A stretch of DNA of 64,000 bases, from the NCBI GenBank assembly GCA_023460085.1, contig JAEWRI010000043.1, positions 1-64,000 on the forward strand, in the 5' to 3' direction. Below are positions 1-8,257 of the stretch, in pieces (within the stretch, counting starts at the first letter, position 1; every line of letters starts with the position of its first letter). The translations under genes were made by a program, and so were the position numbers. The notes under the pieces were generated by a model that ran no database searches, was not told the origin of the DNA, and saw only the letters and a list, made by a program, of their open reading frames with translations. The DNA comes from Bacillota bacterium (GTDB lineage Bacteria > Bacillota > Clostridia > Christensenellales > SZUA-584).

Positions 1-20
1 CTTCAAGCTGCAGCTTGAAG
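1..20. repeat. Perfect 20-base palindrome at the window edge
   Basis: The first ten bases (CTTCAAGCTG) are followed directly by their reverse complement, giving a perfect inverted repeat with no loop. It abuts the window start, so its full extent is unknown. It could be part of a terminator or a protein-binding site, or it could be chance. Nothing else is recognisable between it and about 165. Confidence 0.4.
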
Positions 21-164
21 TCTATCGATACCGTTCCAACAAGATTCCCATGCGTCCACTCGGTTGGCGTTCACCAGTCGATTATCTGCGCTCCTATACT
101 GTCCAACATGTTTGACAAACCTACAGCAGCGAAATTCAGGTAAAGTAACGGGCGGAAAATAACA

Positions 165-192
165 GGCCCCGCGCTCATCATCACACGGGGCC
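165..192 (-). terminator. Possible terminator downstream of the anti-sigma gene
   Basis: A 7-bp GC-rich stem (165-171 with 186-192) with a 14-base loop lies 21 bases beyond the stop of the minus-strand anti-sigma gene. Only a short, interrupted T run follows on the minus strand, so this is a weak intrinsic terminator. Confidence 0.35.
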
Positions 193-212
193 ATACCACT
201 GGCAGATTGAGG

Positions 213-2114
213 TCAATAGAGTTCGAGATAGCTGTAGGGGCCTTCGTCGCCGTATCCGGCCACAGACGCTTCATAGGTGAGTGTGCTGCCCTCCATGGAG
301 CTGACGAGCGTCAGGCTTACCGCCACGGAGGCAACGTATTCCCCGCCCTGATAGATTTCATAGATGAGGTTGACACGCGTGGGGACGTCGTCTCCGTCTC
401 CGTTGTCGGCGGCCCAATAGAAGGCGACCTCATCCGGGAGGGTGGCGATATACTGCTCGTTCCATCTGTGCGAGCCGTCCGCGTTCTTCCAGCCGCCGCC
501 GAACGCGTGGATCACCACGTCGTATCCCTCCGCACGAAACGCGATGGGTACGCCCATACCGGTATCCCGGTCCACCGTGACGGTGGCATGCCCGGTGTCA
601 TCCAGAAATGTCGGCAGGTATTGCAGTATCTCCGGCAACTCCTCCGCGTTGAAGGAGGGCATGGAATGCGCCCGCACATGGAAGTACAGCCGCGATCCCA
701 CCTCCATAAGGCAGCCCGGGGTGGCATCCTGAAAGAACACCTCGCCATAATCGACGCCGCCTGTGTGCTCTCCATCCTCGTAAGACGGCACCGGCTGTAT
801 GCCCGCGAGCGTCAGCAGTTCTCTGGCGCGCGCTTCGTCCAGACCGATGAGATCCGGCATCACCGCCCAGTAGCGCGGCGTGAGCATATAATCTATTTCT
901 TCCGAAACCAGGGCCATTTCGAGGATCTGCATCTGGAGCGCCGTAATCTCTTCACGAACCTTGATCACGGTGGGGTCGTCGATTTCACGCAGCGTGTAGC
1001 GTGCCGTCCTCTCAGGAGCGGGCAGGCCGGAGGCCGCGAGGCAAAAGCACCCGCCGCCTTCATCTACTGCCGCCAGCGCAAGGCCCGCCTCCTGCGCCAT
1101 CAGCGCGGCCAGCTCGCGCACCTGTGCCGCTGTTTCTCCGCCGAAAGCCGACACATCGAATTCCACCTTGGAATCGGGCCTGCCGTCCGTGAGGTAGCCC
1201 TCTGCTATCAGCTTGTTCAGCGCCTGGAATGTCGCCATCATGACGGGCATACCCGCGATGTCGATATACGCGTCGATGTCGCTGCTCACGCGCTCGCCGC
1301 CGAAGTCGATGCGGATGTCGTCTAAGCCGCTGCCAGAATCCTTCAGATACTGCAGCGTCAGCGCCGCGGGCAGGCTGGCAGGGTCAGCCGGGGCCGTGGG
1401 GAGAGCGCTGGCGGTGGGGGTAGGCTCTGCCGAAGGGGTGGTTTCGGGCGCGAGCGTTACCTCCGGCACCATTTCGTCCGTGTCGCCCAGCACCACCTGA
1501 AGCTCGTTTTCTTTGGTCTGTACGGTATCCACCGGCAGCTCATACTGCGACGCCGCGGTTTTGATGATGGTGCTCATCATGGAAAGCGTGTCGGGCTGCG
1601 TCGATCCGCTGACCGAAATGTATACGTCGTCCACCATGGAGGCGCTGATGTAGCCCTGTTCGATGAGCCGATTCACGACGACGATGGTCGCGTTCTCCAG
1701 AGACAGCCCCGCGAAATCGATGTCCTCGATGAGCGTTACGCCGTCCTCGTTGAGCCCCGCAACTTCCGCTACGAGGCCGTCCTCGCCGATGCGGAATTCC
1801 ACGCTGGGGTTGATGCTGAGTACGATTCGTCCATAGAAGCGGTCGTTTTCGGTGGCCTGCGGCGTCAGATGGACCACGGGCAACTCCGAAGCGTCGGCGG
1901 CAGACTGGGGTGGCTTTGGCAGCCCCGGGCCCAGCAGCAGGAACGCCAGCATCGCCGCGGCGAAGGCGGCTGCCGCCGCGCCTCCCGCGAGCCAGCGCCT
2001 GCGCGCCCGTTTATCCGCGTCGGCTTGTGTCAGAAGGACGTTTAGTATGCGCTGTTTTTCGGTTTCATTCAGGCGCACCGAATCGTATATTTGCTTTACT
2101 TTTTCTTTCATCAT
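213..2114 (-). CDS. RsgI-like membrane anti-sigma factor with PASTA-like domain
   Basis: A single-pass membrane protein of about 633 residues, probably the anti-sigma partner of the ECF sigma factor encoded just upstream. The N-terminal ~40 residues are cytoplasmic and charged. An Ala/Leu-rich membrane segment lies near residues 42-65. An RsgI-like region (LSINPSVEF followed by a conserved NEDG turn) starts near residue 98. A Pro/Thr/Ala-rich linker is near 225-255. A PASTA-like domain (MPDLIGLDEARARELL) is near 415-485, and an extracellular C-terminal domain has no family I recognise. Two adjacent ATGs (2114 and 2111) follow GAGAGGATT; 2111 has the better spacing. The start overlaps the end of the sigma gene by 50 bases, which implies translational coupling. 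Sensing of wall material through the PASTA-like part is inference. Confidence 0.75.
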   Translation of the reverse strand: MMKEKVKQIYDSVRLNETEKQRILNVLLTQADADKRARRRWLAGGAAAAAFAAAMLAFLLLGPGLPKPPQSAADASELPVVHLTPQATENDRFYGRIVLSINPSVEFRIGEDGLVAEVAGLNEDGVTLIEDIDFAGLSLENATIVVVNRLIEQGYISASMVDDVYISVSGSTQPDTLSMMSTIIKTAASQYELPVDTVQTKENELQVVLGDTDEMVPEVTLAPETTPSAEPTPTASALPTAPADPASLPAALTLQYLKDSGSGLDDIRIDFGGERVSSDIDAYIDIAGMPVMMATFQALNKLIAEGYLTDGRPDSKVEFDVSAFGGETAAQVRELAALMAQEAGLALAAVDEGGGCFCLAASGLPAPERTARYTLREIDDPTVIKVREEITALQMQILEMALVSEEIDYMLTPRYWAVMPDLIGLDEARARELLTLAGIQPVPSYEDGEHTGGVDYGEVFFQDATPGCLMEVGSRLYFHVRAHSMPSFNAEELPEILQYLPTFLDDTGHATVTVDRDTGMGVPIAFRAEGYDVVIHAFGGGWKNADGSHRWNEQYIATLPDEVAFYWAADNGDGDDVPTRVNLIYEIYQGGEYVASVAVSLTLVSSMEGSTLTYEASVAGYGDEGPYSYLELY

Positions 2115-2580
2115 AATCCTCTCTCAGCGCGATCCGCAGCCGGGCGCGCGCTTTGTGCAGATAGCCCCATACGGTAGATTCCTTACACCGGATGATGCGC
2201 GCGATCTCGCCTGCCGTGTAACCTTCGTAATAGTGCAGGCAGATACAGAGCCGCTCACGCTCGGGCAGTGCGAGTACAGCGCAAAGCATGTCCGGATTTG
2301 CCCCTTTTTCTGCCGCGGACAGCTCCATTTCGAGCGGCACATCCTTGCGGTGGCTGCGCTTCAGCATGTTCTTGCAGGTGTTGCCTGCCGTGGCAATCAG
2401 CCACGCTTTTTTATGGGCAGCACTCTCAAAGCGTTTTCCGCTGCGTATCAGCGCAAGGAACGTGGCCTGCAACGCGTCCTCCGCGTCCATGCGGTGGCCG
2501 CGCATGCAGGTGAAACAAACACGGTACACCATGTCCGCGTGCGTCCGATACAATGCCGTGATTTCCGATCTCGTCAGCAA
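2065..2580 (-). CDS. ECF (sigma-70 family) RNA polymerase sigma factor
   Basis: A small sigma factor of about 171 residues that should direct RNA polymerase to a stress or envelope regulon. Region 2 is visible in residues ~10-75 (YRTHADMVYRVCF, then DAEDALQATFLAL). Region 4 is near 105-155 (LPERERLCICLHYYEGYTAGEIA, then the helix-turn-helix with KESTVWGYLHKARARLR). The start is TTG at 2580, preceded by GGAAAGGA at good spacing. The gene ends inside the membrane anti-sigma gene (50-base overlap), the usual sigma/anti-sigma arrangement. The regulon is unknown; autoregulation is likely but was not seen. Confidence 0.85.
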   Translation of the reverse strand: MLTRSEITALYRTHADMVYRVCFTCMRGHRMDAEDALQATFLALIRSGKRFESAAHKKAWLIATAGNTCKNMLKRSHRKDVPLEMELSAAEKGANPDMLCAVLALPERERLCICLHYYEGYTAGEIARIIRCKESTVWGYLHKARARLRIALREDYDERKSKANIRFGAPE

Positions 2581-2625
2581 TGCAGTTCCTTTCCCGGGAG
2601 TTCGCTTTACCTATAATACAACTCA

Positions 2626-2659
2626 GGGGCGAGAATCCTTGCGCCGCCCCGACTTTTTT
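2626..2659 (+). terminator. Terminator-like hairpin between divergent genes
   Basis: GGGGCG (2626-2631) pairs with CGCCCC (2645-2650), followed by GAC and a run of six T on the plus strand. It sits between the minus-strand sigma gene and the plus-strand peptidase, where neither gene needs a plus-strand terminator. A TATAAT at 2612-2617 just before it could mark a short plus-strand transcript. Confidence 0.35.
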
Positions 2660-2703
2660 ATTGTAATTATAGCACGGAGCGCCGCTTATCATGTGGGAAA
2701 TGC

Positions 2704-2732
2704 TTGCAAATCCGGGCGGATAAGCGTATACA
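2704..2732 (+). promoter_or_regulatory. Candidate promoter of the M3 peptidase gene
   Basis: TTGCAA (2704-2709), a 17-base spacer and TATACA (2727-2732) match a housekeeping promoter moderately. They lie 30 bases before the ATG, with AAAGGAG as ribosome binding site in between. Confidence 0.4.
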
Positions 2733-2761
2733 TTAAAATATAACACAAAGGAGAAGACTTC

Positions 2762-4468
2762 ATGAAGGTTACTGAAATCCCGTATCAACGGCTCACTGTC
2801 GAGTCATTTTCTCAGCGGGCAGAGCAAATTATACAGGCGGTAAAAGGCGCGGACTCGGCGGATGCGGTGCTTGCGGCGCGTGAGCAGTACATCGCGCTGA
2901 ACCGCGATTTTTTGACGGCGGCGGTACTCGCCGAGACGCGCTATACCTTGAATACGGCGGATGCGTTCTATTTGAAGGAAAAGGAGTATTACGATGAGAC
3001 GACGCCGCAGGTGAAAAGCCTGCAGCTGAAATACACCGCGGCGATGCTGGAAAGCCCTTTCCGCGCGGAACTGGAGCGCGCGCTCTCGCCGCTGTTGTTT
3101 ACGTTCTACGAATATCAGGTAAAAGCGATGTCCCCAGGGATCGTGGCGGACATGGTAGAGGAAAACCGCCTTATCACGGAATATTCGCAGCTGATGGCGG
3201 GCATGTCCTTCAACTTCCGCGGGGAGGGGATGCCGCTTTCCCGGCTGCGCCGTTACATGAGCGAAGACGACAGGGCTACGCGCCGCGAGGCGTACGAGAC
3301 GCTGGGCCGTACGCTGCAAGCACATTCTCAGGCGCTGGACAGCCTGTTCGATTCGCTGGTGAAAGTCCGCGACGGCATGGCCCAGAAGATGGGTTACAAG
3401 AACTTTGTTGAGCTGGGGTATTACCGCATGATGCGCATCAGCTACGATGCGGACATGGTGGCGCGGTTTCGGGATAACGTGCGTACGTATATTGTGCCTG
3501 CGGTGGCGCGGCTGAAGGCGGAGAGCGCCTCCCGCATGGGGCTGGGCCGTGTGATGCTCTACGACAACGACGTCAACCTGCCGGGCGGCAACCCGAAGCC
3601 CGTGCTGGACAAGGAGGGAATATTCCGCGCTGCACGCGATATGTACCATGCGATGGGCAAGGATACCGCCCGCTTTATCGACATGATGCTGGAGGCCGAG
3701 GCATTTGACGTGGACTCGCGCATGAACAAATGGGGAGGCGGCTACTGCACCATTTACCCCAACTACCGCCAGCCCTTCATACTGGCTAACTTCAACGGCA
3801 GCGCCGGCGATATTGACACCATGACACACGAGGCGGGGCATGCCTTCGCGGCGTACATGACCGCGGACAGCCGCCTTGCGGGCGATATGACCTCCGGGAG
3901 GGAGCCGGAAGCGTACGGCATGGAGACGGGGGAAGTACACTCCATGAGCATGGAGTTTTTCGCGTGGCCGCATATGGAACGCTTCTTCGGCGGCAATACG
4001 GGACGCTACCAATACGCCCACCTGTTCGATTCGCTGACGTTCATTCCTTACGGAAGCATTGTGGATGCCTTCCAGCATGCCGTTTACGAGCGACCGGAAA
4101 TGACGCCTGCCGAGAGAAACGCGGAATGGCGGCGTCTGGAGTCGCAGTACCGACCTTACCTTTCCGCCGAAGGTATTCCCTATCTGGAGGAAGGCACGCG
4201 CTGGCAGTATCAGATGCATATCTATGAATCGCCGTTCTATTACATCGACTACTGCCTCGCGCAGGTGGTCGCGCTGGAGTTTCTTTTCGCGTCGCGTGAA
4301 GACTATGCGGACGCTTTTGCGCGCTATGTGCAATTCGTATCGCATGGCGCGGAAAAGAAATTCCCCGATCTGATTCGCGAGGCGGGCTTGGTGCCGCCTT
4401 TCGAGGAAAGCGCAGTGAAGGATGTGGCGGAAAGGGCCGAAGCGCTGATAGGTGAGCTTCGCCCGTGA
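2762..4468 (+). CDS. M3 family oligoendopeptidase (PepF-like)
   Basis: A cytoplasmic zinc metallopeptidase of 568 residues expected to hydrolyse short peptides. The catalytic zinc motif HEAGH is at residues 356-360, and the region around SMSMEFFAWP, about 40 residues later, supplies the third ligand (Glu). The length fits the M3 clade close to, but distinct from, classical PepF. The C-terminal part has the Tyr-rich segment (SPFYYIDYCLAQ) seen in M3 enzymes. There is no signal peptide. The start ATG follows AAAGGAG at normal spacing. It stands alone, convergent with the receiver gene that ends four bases after its stop. Confidence 0.92.
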   Translation: MKVTEIPYQRLTVESFSQRAEQIIQAVKGADSADAVLAAREQYIALNRDFLTAAVLAETRYTLNTADAFYLKEKEYYDETTPQVKSLQLKYTAAMLESPFRAELERALSPLLFTFYEYQVKAMSPGIVADMVEENRLITEYSQLMAGMSFNFRGEGMPLSRLRRYMSEDDRATRREAYETLGRTLQAHSQALDSLFDSLVKVRDGMAQKMGYKNFVELGYYRMMRISYDADMVARFRDNVRTYIVPAVARLKAESASRMGLGRVMLYDNDVNLPGGNPKPVLDKEGIFRAARDMYHAMGKDTARFIDMMLEAEAFDVDSRMNKWGGGYCTIYPNYRQPFILANFNGSAGDIDTMTHEAGHAFAAYMTADSRLAGDMTSGREPEAYGMETGEVHSMSMEFFAWPHMERFFGGNTGRYQYAHLFDSLTFIPYGSIVDAFQHAVYERPEMTPAERNAEWRRLESQYRPYLSAEGIPYLEEGTRWQYQMHIYESPFYYIDYCLAQVVALEFLFASREDYADAFARYVQFVSHGAEKKFPDLIREAGLVPPFEESAVKDVAERAEALIGELRP

Positions 4469-4472
4469 AGGG

Positions 4473-4847
4473 TCAGTGAAGGATGTGGGCTTCGCAGATG
4501 CACTTTGCCATGGAGTCTGTGCTGAACGGCTTGACAAAGTAGTAGCGCGCCCCCAGCGCAAGCGCTCTGCGAACCATATCGTCGCTGCTCAGCGCGGAAA
4601 TGACGTAAGTCGTGGTATCTATCCCGGCGAGGCGCATTTGCCGCAGTACTTCCAGCCCGTCCAGCTGCGGCATCACGATATCCAGCAGCAGTACGTCGGG
4701 CTTTAGCAGCGGCAGCATGCGCAGCGTGTCGCTGCCATTGCCGACCACCCCGATGACGCGGATATCGGGATACATCTCCAGCCGCTGGCTCAGCAGCGTT
4801 GCGAATGCGCCGCAGTTTTCGGAAATCATCACACGTATGGGTTCCAT
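4473..4847 (-). CDS. Stand-alone Spo0A-like receiver domain protein
   Basis: A 124-residue response-regulator receiver without an output domain. It lines up with the N-terminal receiver of Spo0A over nearly its whole length: MEPIRV start, VIGV..NG, PDVLLLDIVMPQLDGL with phosphoacceptor Asp56, a Ser at the switch position (84) and Lys106 in VKPF. The usual acidic pair is Glu10-Asn11 rather than Asp-Asp, so magnesium binding may be altered. A Spo0A DNA-binding domain does not follow; the protein stops 16 residues after KPF. The start at 4847 is chosen for GGAGA eight bases upstream and the match to the Spo0A N terminus. It is divergent from the histidine kinase at 5019, a likely phosphorelay partner. 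Confidence 0.85.
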   Translation of the reverse strand: MEPIRVMISENCGAFATLLSQRLEMYPDIRVIGVVGNGSDTLRMLPLLKPDVLLLDIVMPQLDGLEVLRQMRLAGIDTTTYVISALSSDDMVRRALALGARYYFVKPFSTDSMAKCICEAHILH

Positions 4848-4887
4848 AGGCGTATCTCCAAGATATATAATTGCATTGAATATATTC

Positions 4888-4916
4888 ATTATAATACACA
4901 ATGTGGGCGGTGGCAA
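4888..4916 (-). promoter_or_regulatory. Strong promoter for the receiver gene
   Basis: On the minus strand TTGCCA (4911-4916), a 17-base spacer and a perfect TATAAT (4888-4893) give a near-consensus sigma-70/SigA promoter. The start of transcription would be about 34 bases before the ATG at 4847. Confidence 0.7.
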
Positions 4917-5018
4917 TTATTATCAAACATCGCAGGTTCCTCTGTCTGGTGCGGGTGCCTTATTCAGGGCGCAGTTTGCCGTACCACCGGCGAATGCGGC
5001 GCAGGGCAGAGTTGTGGA

Positions 5019-6713
5019 ATGCCGCGCAGAGGGGTACCGGAGGCCATGAGTATAAAAACCGAAGCATATGACGGACAACGGGATGCGTTGCGGCGGGAGT
5101 CAGCGCTGAACCAGTGCGAGGATTCATGCGGCTGTAATTTCGGACGCCTTATAACGGAACTGTCGCGCAGTCTCATAGATGTGTCGGCGGAAGAAATGGA
5201 CGATGCCCTGAATGATGCGGTACGGCATGCCGGGGTGTATTGCGGGGCGGATTGGACGGCGGTATACTGCGGTGCTCCGGGCACGGCGGTATCCCCGCTT
5301 TTCTGCTGGCAGCGGGCGGGAAGTCCCGGCGAAGTGCCAACGCTGCCGCCCGCGGTTGCCGCTGCTTCTCGGGCAAAGGGCTTCGGGCCTATCGGGATAC
5401 CCGGTATATCTGGCGGTGTGCCGCTGTATGGCTGTCCGCTGGATGCCGGCGGGAACGTTTCTGAGTGGCTGGTTTTCGGAGGCATGAGCGAATGCAAAGA
5501 GGGTTGTGCGGAGCTGAAGGATTTCTGCGCGATACTGTCCGCGGCGCTGAGACGAAGAGAAAAAGAGATTGAGAACGAACGGATGCGGCTGCTGCTGGAC
5601 CATACGGACTGTGCGGTTGCGCTGCTGGACAGGGATGGTACGATGCTGGCGATGAGCAGAACCTTTGCTCGCCGTCTGGCTCAGCCTGTCCGAGAACTCA
5701 TCGGGCGGAAAATCGGCAGTGTCCCCAACATGCTTCCCTATACGCTGGGTGCGCGGCGGCTTCGGGCGTTTCACGAGGCAGTCAGCAAGGGCAAGCCGCA
5801 GCGGTTTCTGGATAAGTTCGTAAATCACTGGCTGGAGAACCGGTACCAGCCGGTATACAGGGGCGGCAAGGTTATCGGGGTGGTATACACTTCCGCGGAT
5901 ATTACGAAGAGTCTGCGATCGGTCAGGGAGTACGAACCGAAAAAAAAGTATTCAAAAGACGGCAAGCTGCGGATACAAAACGATCAGGAGTACCTTCAGG
6001 TATTTGATGATGTTGTCGCCGGGGCTTGGATATACGATTTTACAACCAACACGGTCCGGTTTTCCCCCCAATGGATGGAGCGTACTGGTGCCAGCCGCAT
6101 ACCTAAATCCGGTCTGGTCGAATATGTACTTTCGCGCATTCACAAAGAGGATCGCGGTAAGGCACTTCATGCCCGGATGTCGTGCATAGAGGATGGCAGG
6201 ACGCAGTATTGGGCTGAGTACAGGTTGCAGACGATCGGCGGTGACTGGATCTGGATACTGGAGCAGGGCAAAATTGTATGCGGGGATGACGGGGAGCCCC
6301 GAAAAATTTACGGAGCGCTGACAGATATTACGGACAGAAAGAAGGCCTGTGAGGCCCTGCGGGAGAACCAGGCGCTGCTTGGTATGATTGTGGAAGCCTT
6401 GAGCGATCACGTCTATCTGAAAGACACAGAGAATCGAATGGTGATGGCAAATCGGGCGATAACTGATTTCTTGCAGATCCCTGCGGACAATATACTGGGG
6501 AAAACGGAACTGCAGTACATGAGCGATAAGGAGCAGGCGCGAAACGTTATCGCAAACGACAGGCGTATCATGGAAAGCGGCAGGGAAGAGACGGTTGAAG
6601 AGAAGGTAAGGGATCGCGTTTTCCTTTCAAAGAAAGCGCCCTGGCGGGACGCGGATGGGAACATCGTGGGGTTTTTGGAATATCCCGCGATATTACAGAA
6701 AGAATCGCAATGA
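5019..6713 (+). CDS. Sensor part of a split PAS histidine kinase
   Basis: A 564-residue protein with a GAF-like N-terminal region (to ~residue 175), then three PAS-type modules (about 180-290, 320-440 and 445-560), but no kinase domain. The last PAS module runs normally to DADGNIVGF and then loses its usual ending. That ending (GISRDITERI) is encoded in the -1 frame immediately after a run of five T at 6672-6676 and leads without a stop into the kinase gene at 6710. The two frames are therefore one kinase of about 837 residues broken by a one-base shift. No membrane segment is seen, so it is probably cytosolic. An ATG at 5046 is an alternative start; neither start has ideal spacing from a ribosome binding site. 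Confidence 0.75.
   Translation: MPRRGVPEAMSIKTEAYDGQRDALRRESALNQCEDSCGCNFGRLITELSRSLIDVSAEEMDDALNDAVRHAGVYCGADWTAVYCGAPGTAVSPLFCWQRAGSPGEVPTLPPAVAAASRAKGFGPIGIPGISGGVPLYGCPLDAGGNVSEWLVFGGMSECKEGCAELKDFCAILSAALRRREKEIENERMRLLLDHTDCAVALLDRDGTMLAMSRTFARRLAQPVRELIGRKIGSVPNMLPYTLGARRLRAFHEAVSKGKPQRFLDKFVNHWLENRYQPVYRGGKVIGVVYTSADITKSLRSVREYEPKKKYSKDGKLRIQNDQEYLQVFDDVVAGAWIYDFTTNTVRFSPQWMERTGASRIPKSGLVEYVLSRIHKEDRGKALHARMSCIEDGRTQYWAEYRLQTIGGDWIWILEQGKIVCGDDGEPRKIYGALTDITDRKKACEALRENQALLGMIVEALSDHVYLKDTENRMVMANRAITDFLQIPADNILGKTELQYMSDKEQARNVIANDRRIMESGREETVEEKVRDRVFLSKKAPWRDADGNIVGFLEYPAILQKESQ
6668..6680 (+). other. Frameshift point in the histidine kinase
   Basis: GGGGTTTTTGGA: in the upstream frame the codons are GGG TTT TTG GAA, which leads to a stop at 6711-6713. 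Moving back one base gives GGA ATA TCC CGC GAT ATT ACA GAA, the conserved end of a PAS domain, and continues into the kinase. One missing T, a sequencing error or programmed -1 slippage would all explain it. The sequence is not a classic X_XXY_YYZ heptamer. Confidence 0.8.
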
Positions 6714-7531
6714 ATCAAGCGCTGCGCGATTCAGCAAAGGAGCTGGAACGAAAAAATCAGCTTATTACCGACTTTTTTATCAATATCTCCCACGAGTTTA
6801 AAACACCCGTGTCAATTTTGCTGATCGCTTCGGAGCTCGTAGAGCAGTGTATTATTCAGCCAAAGCCGGACATCGAAAGCTTACGCGCCAACATTCCGTA
6901 TCTTCGCCAGAACGTGATGCGGCTGGGAAGGCTCGTGAATAACCTGCTGGATATCACAAAGCTGGACGCGGGCTTTATGCACCCGGTATTGGTCAATCGC
7001 GATATCGTGGGTATGCTGCGCTATCTGGTTTCCTCGCTGCAGGTTTACGCACAGCAGAAAGACGTGGTGATATCGTACACGGGCATGCAAGAGGAGATGA
7101 TGATGCCTGTGGATATGGTAATGCTTGACCGAATACTGCTGAACCTTGTATCCAACGCGCTAAAGGCCACCGCTCCGGGCGGGCATATCGAGGTGGGTTG
7201 TGAAGCACTGATAAACCGTGTCCGCATCTTCGTATCGGACAACGGCACAGGCATACCCAGGGACAAACAGAAGGTCATATTTGATCGGTTTCAGCAGGCG
7301 AACCCCTCACTCGCGCGCTCCGGAGAGGGCTGCGGCATCGGTCTGTCGCTGGTCAAATTGCTGACCCGGGCGCTGGGCGGGCACGCCTGGGTACGCAGCG
7401 AGATGGGGCAGGGAAGCACTTTCTTCGTGGAGTTGCCGATACAGGAGGAGACTACCCCCCGCGAGTACTCGGCGAGCGGACTCATGCTGGATCAGCGTAT
7501 CGAGATGGAGCTGTCCGATATCATGCGCTGA
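6710..7531 (+). CDS. Histidine kinase catalytic part (HisKA + HATPase)
   Basis: The transmitter half of the split kinase, 273 residues from an ATG that overlaps the upstream stop (ATGA). A HisKA domain is at about residues 14-90 with phosphoacceptor His28 in ISHEFKTP. The HATPase_c domain follows with the N box (LLNLVSNALKAT), G1 box (DNGTGIP), F box (FDRFQQ) and G2 (GCGIGLSLVK). There is no good ribosome binding site, so expression would depend on coupling to the upstream frame or on frameshifting. A short acidic tail follows the ATPase. A likely target is the divergent Spo0A-like receiver (inference from position). Confidence 0.85.
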   Translation: MNQALRDSAKELERKNQLITDFFINISHEFKTPVSILLIASELVEQCIIQPKPDIESLRANIPYLRQNVMRLGRLVNNLLDITKLDAGFMHPVLVNRDIVGMLRYLVSSLQVYAQQKDVVISYTGMQEEMMMPVDMVMLDRILLNLVSNALKATAPGGHIEVGCEALINRVRIFVSDNGTGIPRDKQKVIFDRFQQANPSLARSGEGCGIGLSLVKLLTRALGGHAWVRSEMGQGSTFFVELPIQEETTPREYSASGLMLDQRIEMELSDIMR

Positions 7532-7636
7532 TAGACGCATGGCGCTGGGCGACTGCAGGAAATTGAGATTGTCCTCAAGTAATTATACAATCTGGAACAT
7601 GGCGGACAGCATCCCGCCGAACCCAGGAGGAGGGAC

Positions 7637-8248
7637 ATGAAAACGCTTTGCACAAATCCGGAAATTGACAGCGCCCTGATGGAGTGCGACGCTGCGCTGG
7701 GCGGGCTGATACACCGCCTCGGCCCCATCCGCATCCAGCTCTCCGGAGACGCGTTTACGGCATTGGCGAGCAGCATCGTGGCGCAGCAGCTTTCGGCCCG
7801 CGTGGCGGATGTCATATGGGCGCGCATCGTGGCGCTGACAGGCGGCGCGGTGACACCGGAGGGGCTGCTTGCGCTGGAGGAGGACGCGCTGCGCGGCGCG
7901 GGGCTCTCGGGCGCGAAAGCGCGGTATGCGCGGGCGCTGGCTGAGGCGGTGCGAAGCGGCACGCTGCCGCTGGACGAGCTGTCTTTCATGGATGATGAGG
8001 AAATCATTCGCAGCCTTACGGCGGTCAAGGGCATCGGGAGATGGACGGCGGAGATGTTCCTGATATTTTCGCTGGGAAGGCCGGACATATTTTCGTGCGG
8101 GGACGGCGGGCTGCAGCGTGCTTTTCGCTGGCTTTATGGGCATGAGCCGGAGAAGGATGCCCTGCTGAGGGTCAGCAGTGCATGGGCACCCTACCGAACC
8201 TACGCCTCGCTTTACCTGTGGGAGGCGCTGAATCAGAAGCTTGTTTGA
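7637..8248 (+). CDS. DNA-3-methyladenine glycosylase II (AlkA-type, HhH-GPD)
   Basis: A 203-residue base-excision repair enzyme that removes alkylated purines from DNA. The helix-hairpin-helix followed by the Gly/Pro-Asp loop is visible near residues 132-160 (VKGIGRWTAEMFL, then the catalytic Asp in SCGDGGLQ). An upstream segment ASSIVAQQLSARVADVIW is typical of the family. It lacks the N-terminal domain of E. coli AlkA, as do many short bacterial forms. The start ATG follows GGAGGAGGG. Nine bases separate it from the next gene, so they are probably co-transcribed. Confidence 0.88.
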   Translation: MKTLCTNPEIDSALMECDAALGGLIHRLGPIRIQLSGDAFTALASSIVAQQLSARVADVIWARIVALTGGAVTPEGLLALEEDALRGAGLSGAKARYARALAEAVRSGTLPLDELSFMDDEEIIRSLTAVKGIGRWTAEMFLIFSLGRPDIFSCGDGGLQRAFRWLYGHEPEKDALLRVSSAWAPYRTYASLYLWEALNQKLV

Positions 8249-8257
8249 GGGGGAACG

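Noticed and set aside
207..1325. 372-codon plus-strand frame over the anti-sigma gene
   Set aside because: Antisense to the RsgI-like gene; composition is artefactual and there is no ribosome binding site.
2804..4561. 585-codon minus-strand frame over the peptidase gene
   Set aside because: Antisense to the M3 peptidase, whose zinc motif is intact; no independent evidence.
4861..4900. Plus-strand promoter for the PAS kinase at TATAAT (4890-4895)
   Set aside because: The hexamer is almost palindromic, and only the minus-strand reading has a -35 at 17 bases; no plus-strand -35 was found.
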